This document shows positions 1-5,436 of a DNA stretch of 5,436 nt, piece by piece. Made by a program: the position numbers and the translations under genes. The notes beneath the pieces were generated by a model. It was not told the DNA's origin. It was given only the letters and a program-made list of their open reading frames with translations, and made no database searches. This DNA comes from an uncultured Beijerinckiaceae bacterium (GTDB lineage: Bacteria; Pseudomonadota; Alphaproteobacteria; Rhizobiales; Beijerinckiaceae). The DNA lies in the NCBI GenBank assembly GCA_937873345.1, contig CALMRL010000044.1, forward strand, positions 1 to 5,436. The letters run 5' to 3'. Positions within the stretch are counted from its first letter, which is position 1, and each line of letters starts with the position of its first letter.

Positions 1-1058
1 GCCTCCGCCTCCGCCAGCGAGCGGCCGAGCGCGACGAGCCGCGCCTCGTCGGCGTCGAGCGTCGCCAGCGTCGCCTCATGGGCGGCGGCCAGCGCGGCGA
101 GTTCGTCGGCGGGCACGGCGTACTTGCGCGCCGCGCCGCGGATGGCGAACAGCCGCTCCTCAAGCTGCTCCAACTCGGTGTGGTCGAAGTCGGCGTCGCG
201 GATCGCGCCATCGAGGGTGTCACGCGCGCCATCGAGCGCGACCAGCGCCGCGTCGATCGCGGCGAGGCTCGGCTCGATCAGCGCCGGGGCCTGAGCCTGT
301 CGGCGGTCGAGGCGACGCAGGGCGTTGTTCAGGCTCGATACCAAGCCGTCCGCGGCGAGCAGCTCCAGGGCGTCGCGGAGGTCGCCGACGACCTTCTCCG
401 CCGCCTGCATGTCGTGGCGCCGCTCGGCCAGCATCTGTTCCTCGCCGGGCTCGGCAGCGAGCTTGGCGAGCTCCGCCGCCGCATGGCGCAGGAAATCGGC
501 CTCGGACCGGATCGCGGCGACGCGCTTCTCCTCCGAGCGCCGCTCGCCCTCGATCGAGCGGACGCGGGCGTGGGCTTCGCGCACCGCCGCCACCGCTTGG
601 CCGAGGCCACCGAAGGCATCGACGAGCTGGCGGTGGCTGACGGGGTCGATCAGCGCCCGGTCGTCGTGCTGACCGTGGATCTCGACGAGCGAGCGGGCCA
701 CCGCCCGCATCACCTGCGCCGACACCGGCTGATCGTTGATGAAGGCGCGGGTGCGCCCGTCGGCGACCTGGACGCGGCGCAGGATCAGGTCGCCGTCGGC
801 GTCGATGTCGTGCGCGGCCGCGGCGAGCCGCGCGGGATGGTCGAGGCCGACGTTGAAGGCGGCCGTCACCTGGCCCTGCGGCTGGCCCTGGCGCACCAGG
901 CCGCCGTCGCCGCGGCCTCCCAGCGCCAGGGAAAACGCGTCGAGCAGGATCGACTTGCCGGCGCCGGTCTCGCCGGTGAGCACGGTCATGCCCGGGCCGA
1001 GATCGAGATCGAGCCGATCGATCAGGACGATGTCGCGGATCGACAGCTGGACGAGCAC
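1..1058 (-). CDS. recN: DNA repair protein RecN, N-terminal part (runs off the left edge)
   Basis: RecN is a cytoplasmic SMC-like ATPase that acts early in recombinational repair of double-strand breaks. About 352 codons are present and the frame stays open to the window edge; the family is usually about 550 residues, so the C-terminal coiled-coil arm and the Walker B/ABC signature half lie outside. Reading from a GTG at 1058, the protein opens with VLVQLSIRDIVLIDRLDLDL, the usual RecN first strand, followed by the Walker A motif GETGAGKS (residues 29-36). The RecN-typical HGQHD motif is at 128-132, and from about residue 155 there is a long Ala/Glu/Arg-rich coiled coil. The GTG start is chosen because the conserved N-terminus begins exactly there; a GGGAG at 1071-1075 is a possible but distant (12 nt) ribosome site. 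The frame stays open upstream but shows no better start. It lies 116 nt after the preceding gene on the same strand. The identification is firm; only the start codon has some doubt. Confidence 0.96.
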   Translation of the reverse strand, partial: MLVQLSIRDIVLIDRLDLDLGPGMTVLTGETGAGKSILLDAFSLALGGRGDGGLVRQGQPQGQVTAAFNVGLDHPARLAAAAHDIDADGDLILRRVQVADGRTRAFINDQPVSAQVMRAVARSLVEIHGQHDDRALIDPVSHRQLVDAFGGLGQAVAAVREAHARVRSIEGERRSEEKRVAAIRSEADFLRHAAAELAKLAAEPGEEQMLAERRHDMQAAEKVVGDLRDALELLAADGLVSSLNNALRRLDRRQAQAPALIEPSLAAIDAALVALDGARDTLDGAIRDADFDHTELEQLEERLFAIRGAARKYAVPADELAALAAAHEATLATLDADEARLVALGRSLAEAE

Positions 1059-1174
1059 GGCGCTCGCGGTCTCCCGATTGGCCTTGGGATCAGGTGGGTC
1101 GCAAGGATCGCCGGGCGCGTCAAGCCGTCCCCTGAGCCCCAGGTGGGGAGCGCGGCCGATGTGGGCAAGCCGCG

Positions 1175-2107
1175 TCAGCGGCCGCTGCGACCCGGCCGGA
1201 AGGCGTCGGTGATGCCGGCCTCGATCAGGGCCGGCGAGGCCTGCATCGGCCCGATCTCGACCGCCGCCATGTTGCCCATCAGCGTCGCCAGATGGCCGGT
1301 CGGGGCGCCGTCGGGCGAGAACAGGGCGAGATCGTCGTCGGGCGAGGCTGCGATGCCGACGGCGGCGCGGGCGGCATAGGCGGCGATGCGCGCGCCATCG
1401 CCGGGGCAGGCCGGGCCGATGTCCCCGACGGGGTCGGCGACCTGCCTCGCGGGGTGCGGCGCGACGCGGCGCGGGGAACTGCCTTGGCCGATCATCGAGC
1501 GCGATGGCGGCAGGCCCGGCGTCGAGGCGAACAGGGCGTCGAGTGTGATCGCCCGCCCGGCCCTTCCGGCGGGGGCGCCGGCCACTCGTGGCTCCCTGCC
1601 GCGCCCGTGCCCGACAAGCCAGCGGGCGCGCAGCGTGCCGGCGATGCCGGTCAGCGTCCCGAGGCTGCCACCGGAGGCGATTCCTCCCCCTCCGCAGCCC
1701 GGCGGCGCCCAGCGCGAAACGATCGCCAGGGCGGAGCGACGATGCAGGTCGACGTAGTAGCGCTTCAGCAGCAGCGCGGCGACCGCGGCGCCCTCGCGGG
1801 CCGAGGCGAAGGCGACGTGGCCCTCGCCGTCGCTGGCGATCTCGCCGAGCCAGCCGGCCTTCTTGATGCACCAGTAGTTGTTGAGCTTGACGCAGCGCGC
1901 CACCGGGGGCGCAGGCCCATCGCGCAAAGCTGCGGCCCTCGCCGGCGTCGACGCGAGGTTCGCGGCGGCCTCGTCGCGCCAGGTGCTCACGGCCCGCTCG
2001 GCCGGCTGGAACACCGGCGCGGCCGGCGCCGCCAGGGAAGAGGCCGTCGGAAAGAACAAGGGGACGAGCGACAGGGGCGCGGCGAGGAGTGCAGGAGAGC
2101 GCCGCAC
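1175..2107 (-). CDS. Exported protein of unknown function with a split P5-like domain
   Basis: This is a 310-residue protein starting at GTG 2107. The N-terminus has two arginines and then a hydrophobic stretch ending in SSLAAPA, a likely Sec signal peptide cleaved near residue 27, so the mature protein should be periplasmic or secreted. Two conserved-looking blocks are visible. Block one (residues about 71-138) holds CVKLNNYWCIKKAGWLGE, then VAFASAREGAAVAALLLKRYY and SRWAPP. Block two (about 234-287) holds CPGDGARIAAYAARAAVGIA, a DDDLALF stretch and MAAVEIGP. Between them are about 95 residues of Gly/Arg/Pro/Ala-rich sequence. Block one followed by the start of block two resembles the pattern of phage P5-type structural or cell-wall-associated domains (NNPGN, W.G, F..A..G, RWAPP, then Y); this is my inference. 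The four cysteines (72, 80, 138, 234) could form disulfides after export. The start lies 6 nt after the stop of the SixA-like phosphatase gene, so the two are probably co-transcribed and translationally linked. No enzymatic function can be assigned. The gene is very probably real. Confidence 0.8.
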   Translation of the reverse strand: MRRSPALLAAPLSLVPLFFPTASSLAAPAAPVFQPAERAVSTWRDEAAANLASTPARAAALRDGPAPPVARCVKLNNYWCIKKAGWLGEIASDGEGHVAFASAREGAAVAALLLKRYYVDLHRRSALAIVSRWAPPGCGGGGIASGGSLGTLTGIAGTLRARWLVGHGRGREPRVAGAPAGRAGRAITLDALFASTPGLPPSRSMIGQGSSPRRVAPHPARQVADPVGDIGPACPGDGARIAAYAARAAVGIAASPDDDLALFSPDGAPTGHLATLMGNMAAVEIGPMQASPALIEAGITDAFRPGRSGR

Positions 2108-2113
2108 GGCGAC

Positions 2114-2629
2114 TCAGCCCGCCGCCAGATCCTCGGGCAGCACCAGCGTCCGCAGGCGGCCGGCCCCGGCCTGCACGTCGCGCCAGTCCTCGCCGGGGAA
2201 CTCCAGCACCGCCATGCTGCCCGGCGGGAAGCGCTCGGCGAGGCGCCGTCGCTCGACGAGATCGCCGTCGCCGGCGAGGGAAACGGCCAGCTCGGCAACC
2301 GCCGGATTGTGCCCCACCACCATCAGGCGCTCGGCACCCTCGATGTCCCGCACGGCGGCGAGCAGGTCGCCGGCCGCGGCCTCGAAGAGGGCGTCGTCGT
2401 GGTCGACGGCTGGCGCGGCGTCGCCGAGCGCGGCGGCGACGAGGGCGAAGGTCTGCCTCGTGCGTCGCGCCGGCGAGACGAGGGCGCGCTGGGGCAGGGG
2501 ACCGTTCTCGCGGAGATGGCGGCCGAGGCGGCGTGCGTCGGCCTCTCCGCGCTCCGTCAGGGCGCGCTCGAAGTCGCCGCCCTGTCCGCCCGGCTCGGCC
2601 TTGGCGTGGCGCAGGAGCAGCAGGATCAT
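2114..2629 (-). CDS. SixA-type histidine phosphatase
   Basis: This is a 171-residue cytoplasmic protein of the histidine phosphatase (phosphoglycerate-mutase-like) superfamily, close to SixA, which in E. coli removes phosphate from histidine phosphotransfer proteins. The catalytic RHA motif is at residues 7-9 (RHAKAEPG), directly after the first beta strand MILLLL. Further family marks are RALTERG (22-28), SPARRTRQT (52-60) supplying the second phosphate-binding arginine, LFEA with the likely acid Glu83, and VVGHNP (104-109) with the second catalytic His107. The ATG at 2629 is preferred because SixA proteins start right at that strand. A GTG at 2692 in the same frame would add 21 unrelated residues and would cover an inverted repeat, so it is less likely. 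No clear Shine-Dalgarno sequence precedes the ATG. The stop is 6 nt before the exported-protein gene. The true substrate is unknown: many alphaproteobacterial relatives are annotated only as phosphohistidine phosphatase. Confidence 0.93.
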   Translation of the reverse strand: MILLLLRHAKAEPGGQGGDFERALTERGEADARRLGRHLRENGPLPQRALVSPARRTRQTFALVAAALGDAAPAVDHDDALFEAAAGDLLAAVRDIEGAERLMVVGHNPAVAELAVSLAGDGDLVERRRLAERFPPGSMAVLEFPGEDWRDVQAGAGRLRTLVLPEDLAAG

Positions 2630-2650
2630 CGGATGGTGGTCGCGTGACGG

Positions 2651-2677
2651 CGCATGGCCTCTTTCATAGGCCGTGCG
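2651..2677. repeat. Inverted repeat / hairpin between phasin and phosphatase genes
   Basis: The arm CGCATGGCCT (2651-2660) is followed by the 7-nt loop CTTTCAT and the arm AGGCCGTGCG (2668-2677). Nine of ten positions are Watson-Crick. The tenth (2655/2673) is a U-G wobble in plus-strand RNA and a C/A mismatch in minus-strand RNA, the sense of the flanking genes. The repeat lies 76 nt after the phasin stop and 21 nt before the chosen phosphatase ATG. No T-run follows on either strand, so it is not a classical intrinsic terminator. It could weaken read-through from the phasin gene, stabilise the phasin mRNA end, or bind a regulator. Confidence 0.5.
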
Positions 2678-2753
2678 GCCGATCCGGTCCACACGACGCC
2701 GGCAGGGAAGCCGCGCGTCCCCATGCCCACCCGCCGTGCCTCAAGCGCCCGTG

Positions 2754-3137
2754 TCAGTTCCCGTGGCTGAACTGCTGCATCCGCGACGCGGCCTCCTCGC
2801 CGGCCTTGGTCATCGCATCCGCCCCTTGCTGCACCGCCGTGCGGTTGTTCTTCATCAATTCCATCGGCACGCTCATCACCATCTCGGAAAAGCGGCGGGT
2901 GAAGTCGGCGTAGTTCGAGAACGACGTCTGCATGAAGCCGGTCTGGATCGACACCACCTCCTCGACGGTGCGGGCGCCGCGCAGCTTCTCCATCACCTGC
3001 GTCGTCTGATCCATCGCATCCTTCGACATGCGCTGCATTTCGGAGGCGAAGTCCTGCATCGACTTGGTCATGGTGGAGTAGTTGCCTGCGGCACTGTCAT
3101 AGCCCGGCATGTTCTTGATGTCGGTCGGATCGCTCAT
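2754..3137 (-). CDS. Phasin family protein (polyhydroxyalkanoate granule-associated)
   Basis: This 127-residue protein matches the small Phasin_2-type family. Phasins coat polyhydroxyalkanoate storage granules in the cytoplasm and control granule number and size; some relatives in this group have other surface or chaperone-like roles. The N-terminus (MSDPTDIKNMPGYDS) is polar. It is followed by a nearly continuous amphipathic helical region, with the characteristic segment VEEVVSIQTGFMQTSFSNYA at about 58-77 and then FTRRFSEM and PMELMKNN. There is no signal peptide, cysteine or tryptophan. Methionine is unusually frequent (15 of 127). The start is well supported by an AGGAG 5 nt upstream. 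The gene is divergent from the efeU operon across a 258-nt region and is followed on the same strand by the phosphatase gene after 124 nt. No PHA synthase or depolymerase is present in the window, so the link to PHA rests on the family alone. Confidence 0.9.
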   Translation of the reverse strand: MSDPTDIKNMPGYDSAAGNYSTMTKSMQDFASEMQRMSKDAMDQTTQVMEKLRGARTVEEVVSIQTGFMQTSFSNYADFTRRFSEMVMSVPMELMKNNRTAVQQGADAMTKAGEEAASRMQQFSHGN

Positions 3138-3395
3138 GGTCGCTCCTGCGGTCGCTGTGGCCCGGCGACGCTACCGCCGCCTCTCTGCGCAACGCGCAAG
3201 AGCTGCGCCAGTGCCCTCGTGCCCGACGCTTCGAATGGCGGAGGCCCACGCGGGCGCCTTCGCGAAGTTAGACCGATTCAAAGGACCGATCGTCGCGGTT
3301 GAGGCGGCCCGCGACTTGTTCTAGCGCGAGGTTGGCGTCCGCCGTGGCGGCCCCGGGACTGCACGTCGCCTGTCGCAATCCACATCGGACCCTCG
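3138..3395. promoter_or_regulatory. Divergent intergenic region between the phasin and efe operon
   Basis: These 258 nt must hold promoters for both the minus-strand phasin gene and the plus-strand efeU operon. I see no convincing -35/-10 pair. The least GC-rich part is around 3264-3285. Next to it are a perfect 10-bp palindrome CTTCGCGAAG (3258-3267) and a direct repeat GACCGAT at 3271-3277 and 3284-3290. A short inverted repeat TGCGC-AAC-GCGCA lies at 3186-3198. No AT-rich Fur, Irr or RirA-like iron box is recognisable. No credible gene lies in this region. Confidence 0.55.
3143..3147 (-). promoter_or_regulatory. Ribosome binding site of the phasin gene
   Basis: AGGAG on the minus strand, 5 nt before the ATG at 3137. 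It is the clearest Shine-Dalgarno match seen in the window and fixes the phasin start, which suggests efficient translation, as expected for an abundant granule protein. Confidence 0.8.
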
Positions 3396-4253
3396 ATGCT
3401 CGTTGCCTTCCTCATCATGCTCCGCGAGGGGATCGAAGCCTCGCTGATCGTCGGGATCATCGCGAGCTATCTCGCGCAGACCGGCCGGCGGCAGTATCTC
3501 GGCGCGGTGTGGGCCGGCGTGGCCATCGCCGCCGCGATCTGCATCGCCATCGGCGTCGCGTTGCGCGCCGTTTCCGCCGAGTTCCCCCAGCGTGAGCAGG
3601 AATTGTTCGAGACCGCCGTGGCGCTGATCGCGATCGGCATCCTGACCTCGATGGTGTTCTGGATGAAGTCGGCCGCCCGCTCGATCAAGGCGGAGATGCA
3701 CGACAGGATCGATGCTACCGTCGATGCGTCCCGCCGCACTAGTCGCGGTGCCGCGCTGGGACTTGTCGGCATGGCTTTCCTCGCGGTCGGCCGCGAGGGG
3801 CTTGAATCCGTGTTCTTCCTGCTCGCCATCTTCGACCAGAGCACGGGTTGGGCGGTGCCGCTCGGCGCGGCGCTCGGCCTCGCCGGCGCCGTGGCCGTCG
3901 GCTTCGCCATCTACTGGGGCGGGGTACGGCTCAACCTGCGCGCCTTCTTCCGCTTTACCGGCGCCTTCATCATCCTTGTCGCCGCCGGCCTGCTCGCCGG
4001 CGCCGTGCGCACGGCGCACGAGGCCGGGCTGTGGAACGGCCTGCAGCAGACTGTCGCCGACTGGAGCGGCGCGCTGCCGGCCGATGGGCCGCTCGGCACC
4101 GTGCTCGCCGGCCTCTTCGGCTACACCGACGCGCCGAACCTTGGCCAGGTGTTGGCCTATTTCGCCTACCTCGTCCCGGCGATGGCGCTGTTCTTCATGC
4201 CGGCTCGGCGGCCGGCGGCGCCCGCCGTGCAAGCCCATCCCAGCCGGGCCTGA
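3396..4253 (+). CDS. efeU: EfeU, Fe2+/Fe3+ permease of the FTR1/OFeT family
   Basis: EfeU is the inner-membrane permease of the EfeUOB system, which brings iron across the cytoplasmic membrane; its relatives include yeast Ftr1. The protein is 285 residues, close to the usual 275-285, and almost entirely hydrophobic, with about seven predicted membrane helices (roughly 2-27, 36-57, 71-90, 120-146, 155-175, 187-206, 254-269). The two iron-handling REGxE motifs are present: REGIE at residues 10-14 in helix 1 and REGLE at 133-137 in helix 4, followed by SVFFLLA. Other family marks are EFPQREQELFE (62-72), YWGGVRLNLRAFF (173-185) and HEAGLWN (208-214). The ATG at 3396 gives the N-terminus MLVAFLIMLREG, which fits family members. 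Its Shine-Dalgarno signal is weak. It is the first gene of the plus-strand unit, 32 nt before efeO. The tail after about residue 270 is a short Pro/Ala/Arg-rich extension. Confidence 0.96.
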   Translation: MLVAFLIMLREGIEASLIVGIIASYLAQTGRRQYLGAVWAGVAIAAAICIAIGVALRAVSAEFPQREQELFETAVALIAIGILTSMVFWMKSAARSIKAEMHDRIDATVDASRRTSRGAALGLVGMAFLAVGREGLESVFFLLAIFDQSTGWAVPLGAALGLAGAVAVGFAIYWGGVRLNLRAFFRFTGAFIILVAAGLLAGAVRTAHEAGLWNGLQQTVADWSGALPADGPLGTVLAGLFGYTDAPNLGQVLAYFAYLVPAMALFFMPARRPAAPAVQAHPSRA

Positions 4254-4285
4254 GCCCCTCAAACGACTCTCGAAAGCCGAACGCG

Positions 4286-5401
4286 ATGCGTCCGTTCCTC
4301 GTCCTTCCCTTCGTCGCGCTCGCCGCTCTGCCCGGCGCGGCTTCCGCCGCCGACGCGCCGCAGGCCGTCGACATCACCATCTCCGACAAGGGCTGCCAGC
4401 CCGAGCGGCTCGACGTGAAGCCGGGCCGCGTCGCCTTCAAGATCAGGAACGCCTCGCGCCGCGGCGTGGAGTGGGAGATCCTGAAGGACAACATGGTCGT
4501 CGACGAGCGGGAGAATATCATCCCCGGCTTCTCGGCGGTGCTGACGACGAAGCTCGACGCCGACACCTATGAGATGACCTGCGGCCTGCTGTCGAACCCG
4601 AAGGGCAGGCTGATCGTCAAGGTCGCCGCCGAGGATGGTCCCGCGGCCGAGGCGAACCCCGCGAACTTTCCCAGGCTCGTCGCCGACTACAAGAGCTACG
4701 TCGCCGGCGAGGTCGCGGAGATGGTCGCTAGGACCAGGACGCTGACCGATGCGGCGAAGGCCGGCCAACTCGACGCGGCGCGTGCGGCCTACGCGCCGGC
4801 GCACCTGCTCTACGAGCGCATCGAGCCGGTGGCGGAGGTGTTCAACGATCTCGACAAGAGCATGGACGCGCGCGCCGACGACTACGAGAAGAAGGAGGCC
4901 GACCCCGCCTTCTCCGGCTTCCACCGCATCGAGTACGGGCTGTTCGAGAAGCGCTCGACCGAGGGCTTGGCCGCTCCCGCCGACCGGCTGATGAAGGACG
5001 TGCTCGAGCTGCAGAGCCGCATCGCCAGGCTGGAGATTACGCCGAAGGTGATGGTCGGCGGCGCGGCCGAACTGATCGAGGAGGTCGCGTCCAAGAAGAT
5101 CAGCGGCGAGGAGGACCGCTACTCGAAGACCGACCTGTCGGACTTCCAGGGCAACCTCGACGGGGCGCAGAAAATCGTCACGCTGCTGGCGCCCGACCTC
5201 AGGTCGCGCGACCCCGCGCTGCTCGGCCGCGTCGAGGAGAACTTCGGCAGGGTCGACAGGGGGCTGGCCAAGTACAGGACCGCCGACGGCTTCCAGAGCT
5301 ACGACAGGCTGGCGCCCGAGGACCAGAAGGCGTTGAAGGGGCCGATCACCGCGCTGGCCGAAGACCTGTCGAAGCTGCGCGGCACGCTGGGAATCGACTG
5401 A
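4286..5401 (+). CDS. efeO: EfeO, periplasmic iron-uptake protein (cupredoxin + M75 domains)
   Basis: EfeO is the periplasmic partner of EfeU and is thought to bind or oxidise iron and pass it to the permease. The protein is 371 residues, full length for the family (about 375). Residues 1-21 form a Sec signal peptide ending ASA-A. The cupredoxin-like domain (about 25-114) contains Cys37 (KGCQPE), VEWEIL (61-66), ERENIIPGF (74-82) and MTCGLLSNPKG (97-107) with Cys99. The C-terminal M75/imelysin-like domain (about 128-371) contains HLLYERIEPVAE (173-184) and the HxxE metal motif HRIE at 213-216, then VGGAAELIEEVA, ISGEEDRYS and the conserved end LKGPITALAEDLSKLRG. The ATG at 4286 gives a proper signal peptide; in-frame codons upstream lie inside efeU and are not expected to be translated. 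Of 28 arginine codons, 11 are AGG, against 1 of 18 in efeU. The gene lies between efeU (32-nt gap) and a probable efeB (14-nt gap). Confidence 0.97.
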   Translation: MRPFLVLPFVALAALPGAASAADAPQAVDITISDKGCQPERLDVKPGRVAFKIRNASRRGVEWEILKDNMVVDERENIIPGFSAVLTTKLDADTYEMTCGLLSNPKGRLIVKVAAEDGPAAEANPANFPRLVADYKSYVAGEVAEMVARTRTLTDAAKAGQLDAARAAYAPAHLLYERIEPVAEVFNDLDKSMDARADDYEKKEADPAFSGFHRIEYGLFEKRSTEGLAAPADRLMKDVLELQSRIARLEITPKVMVGGAAELIEEVASKKISGEEDRYSKTDLSDFQGNLDGAQKIVTLLAPDLRSRDPALLGRVEENFGRVDRGLAKYRTADGFQSYDRLAPEDQKALKGPITALAEDLSKLRGTLGID

Positions 5402-5415
5402 GCGGGGCGACCGGG

Positions 5416-5436
5416 ATGAGCGACGCGGATCGCGAC
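5416..5436 (+). CDS. Start of next gene, probably efeB (Dyp-type peroxidase), 7 codons only
   Basis: An ATG at 5416, 14 nt after the efeO stop, opens a frame reading MSDADRD to the window edge. The G-rich stretch before it (5403-5415) is a weak possible ribosome site. In known efeUOB operons the gene after efeO encodes EfeB, a Tat-exported haem peroxidase of the Dyp family, and a short polar stretch before a twin-arginine motif would suit such a protein. Seven codons cannot prove this: the call rests on position only. Confidence 0.45.

Noticed and set aside
1059..1174. LexA-type SOS box (GTTC-N7-GTTC) before recN
   Set aside because: No GTTC or GAAC occurs in this gap on either strand, so SOS control by the alphaproteobacterial LexA box cannot be claimed. 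The CCCC/GGGG pairing at 1137-1148 is only 4 bp and not a credible terminator.
78..1379. Long plus-strand open frame of 433 codons across recN
   Set aside because: It is the antisense shadow of recN and of the 3' end of the exported-protein gene. Its product is Arg/Gly/Ala-rich with no recognisable domain, while the minus strand encodes clear RecN motifs.
1292..2647. Plus-strand open frame of 451 codons
   Set aside because: It runs antisense through the exported-protein and phosphatase genes. Long antisense frames are expected in DNA this GC-rich, and the translation is low-complexity.
2630..2692. GTG at 2692 as the start of the phosphatase
   Set aside because: It would place 21 polar residues before the first beta strand, which family members lack, and it would cover the inverted repeat at 2651-2677.
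3109..3324. Small plus-strand frame of 71 codons in the divergent intergenic region
   Set aside because: It begins inside the phasin gene on the opposite strand, has no ribosome site and its sequence is not recognisable as a protein family.
4246..4257. GGGC-CTGA-GCCC hairpin across the efeU stop as a terminator
   Set aside because: The stem is 4 bp with no T-run, and efeO follows 32 nt later in an operon where read-through is expected.
3321..4262. Minus-strand open frame of 313 codons opposite efeU
   Set aside because: Its product is rich in His, Asp, Glu, Gly and Arg with no membrane segment or known motif, as expected from the complement of a membrane-protein gene; efeU on the other strand is unmistakable.
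3848..4285. N-terminal extension of the efeO frame into efeU
   Set aside because: The frame is open upstream of 4286, but the extra residues are the out-of-frame, Arg-rich reading of efeU. The ATG at 4286 gives a proper signal peptide.

Overview
The window is GC-rich DNA from a bacterial chromosome, most likely an alphaproteobacterium of the Hyphomicrobiales (Rhizobiales) type. This rests on the base composition, almost exclusive use of G/C-ending codons, a small Phasin_2-type phasin next to an EfeUOB iron-uptake operon, and the style of the RecN and SixA proteins. The genus cannot be fixed from sequence reading alone. Coding density is high. No RNA gene, insertion sequence, CRISPR array or prophage was seen, and no gene-free stretch exceeds 300 bases.

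The left part (1-3137) reads entirely on the minus strand. From upstream to downstream it holds a phasin (2754-3137), a SixA-type histidine phosphatase (2114-2629), an exported protein of unknown function (1175-2107) that starts 6 nt after the phosphatase stop, and the N-terminal two thirds of the DNA repair ATPase RecN (1058 running off the left edge). The phosphatase and the exported protein look like one translationally linked unit. The phasin and recN are set off by gaps of 124 and 116 nt. An almost perfect 10-bp inverted repeat (2651-2677) lies between the phasin and the phosphatase.

A 258-nt divergent intergenic region (3138-3395) separates the phasin from the right part, which reads on the plus strand: efeU (3396-4253), efeO (4286-5401) and the first seven codons of another gene (5416 to the window end) that by position is probably efeB. 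EfeU is the inner-membrane iron permease with two REGxE motifs. EfeO is its periplasmic cupredoxin plus M75 partner, and EfeB, if confirmed, would be the haem peroxidase. Together they would form an elemental/ferrous iron uptake system.

No wholly new system is evident. The points most worth a second look are the exported protein, in which a P5-like 'NN...W.GE...RWAPP' pattern appears to be split by a long low-complexity insert; the strong skew to AGG arginine codons in efeO but not in its neighbours; the hairpin before the phosphatase; and the palindrome/direct-repeat cluster in the divergent intergenic region.
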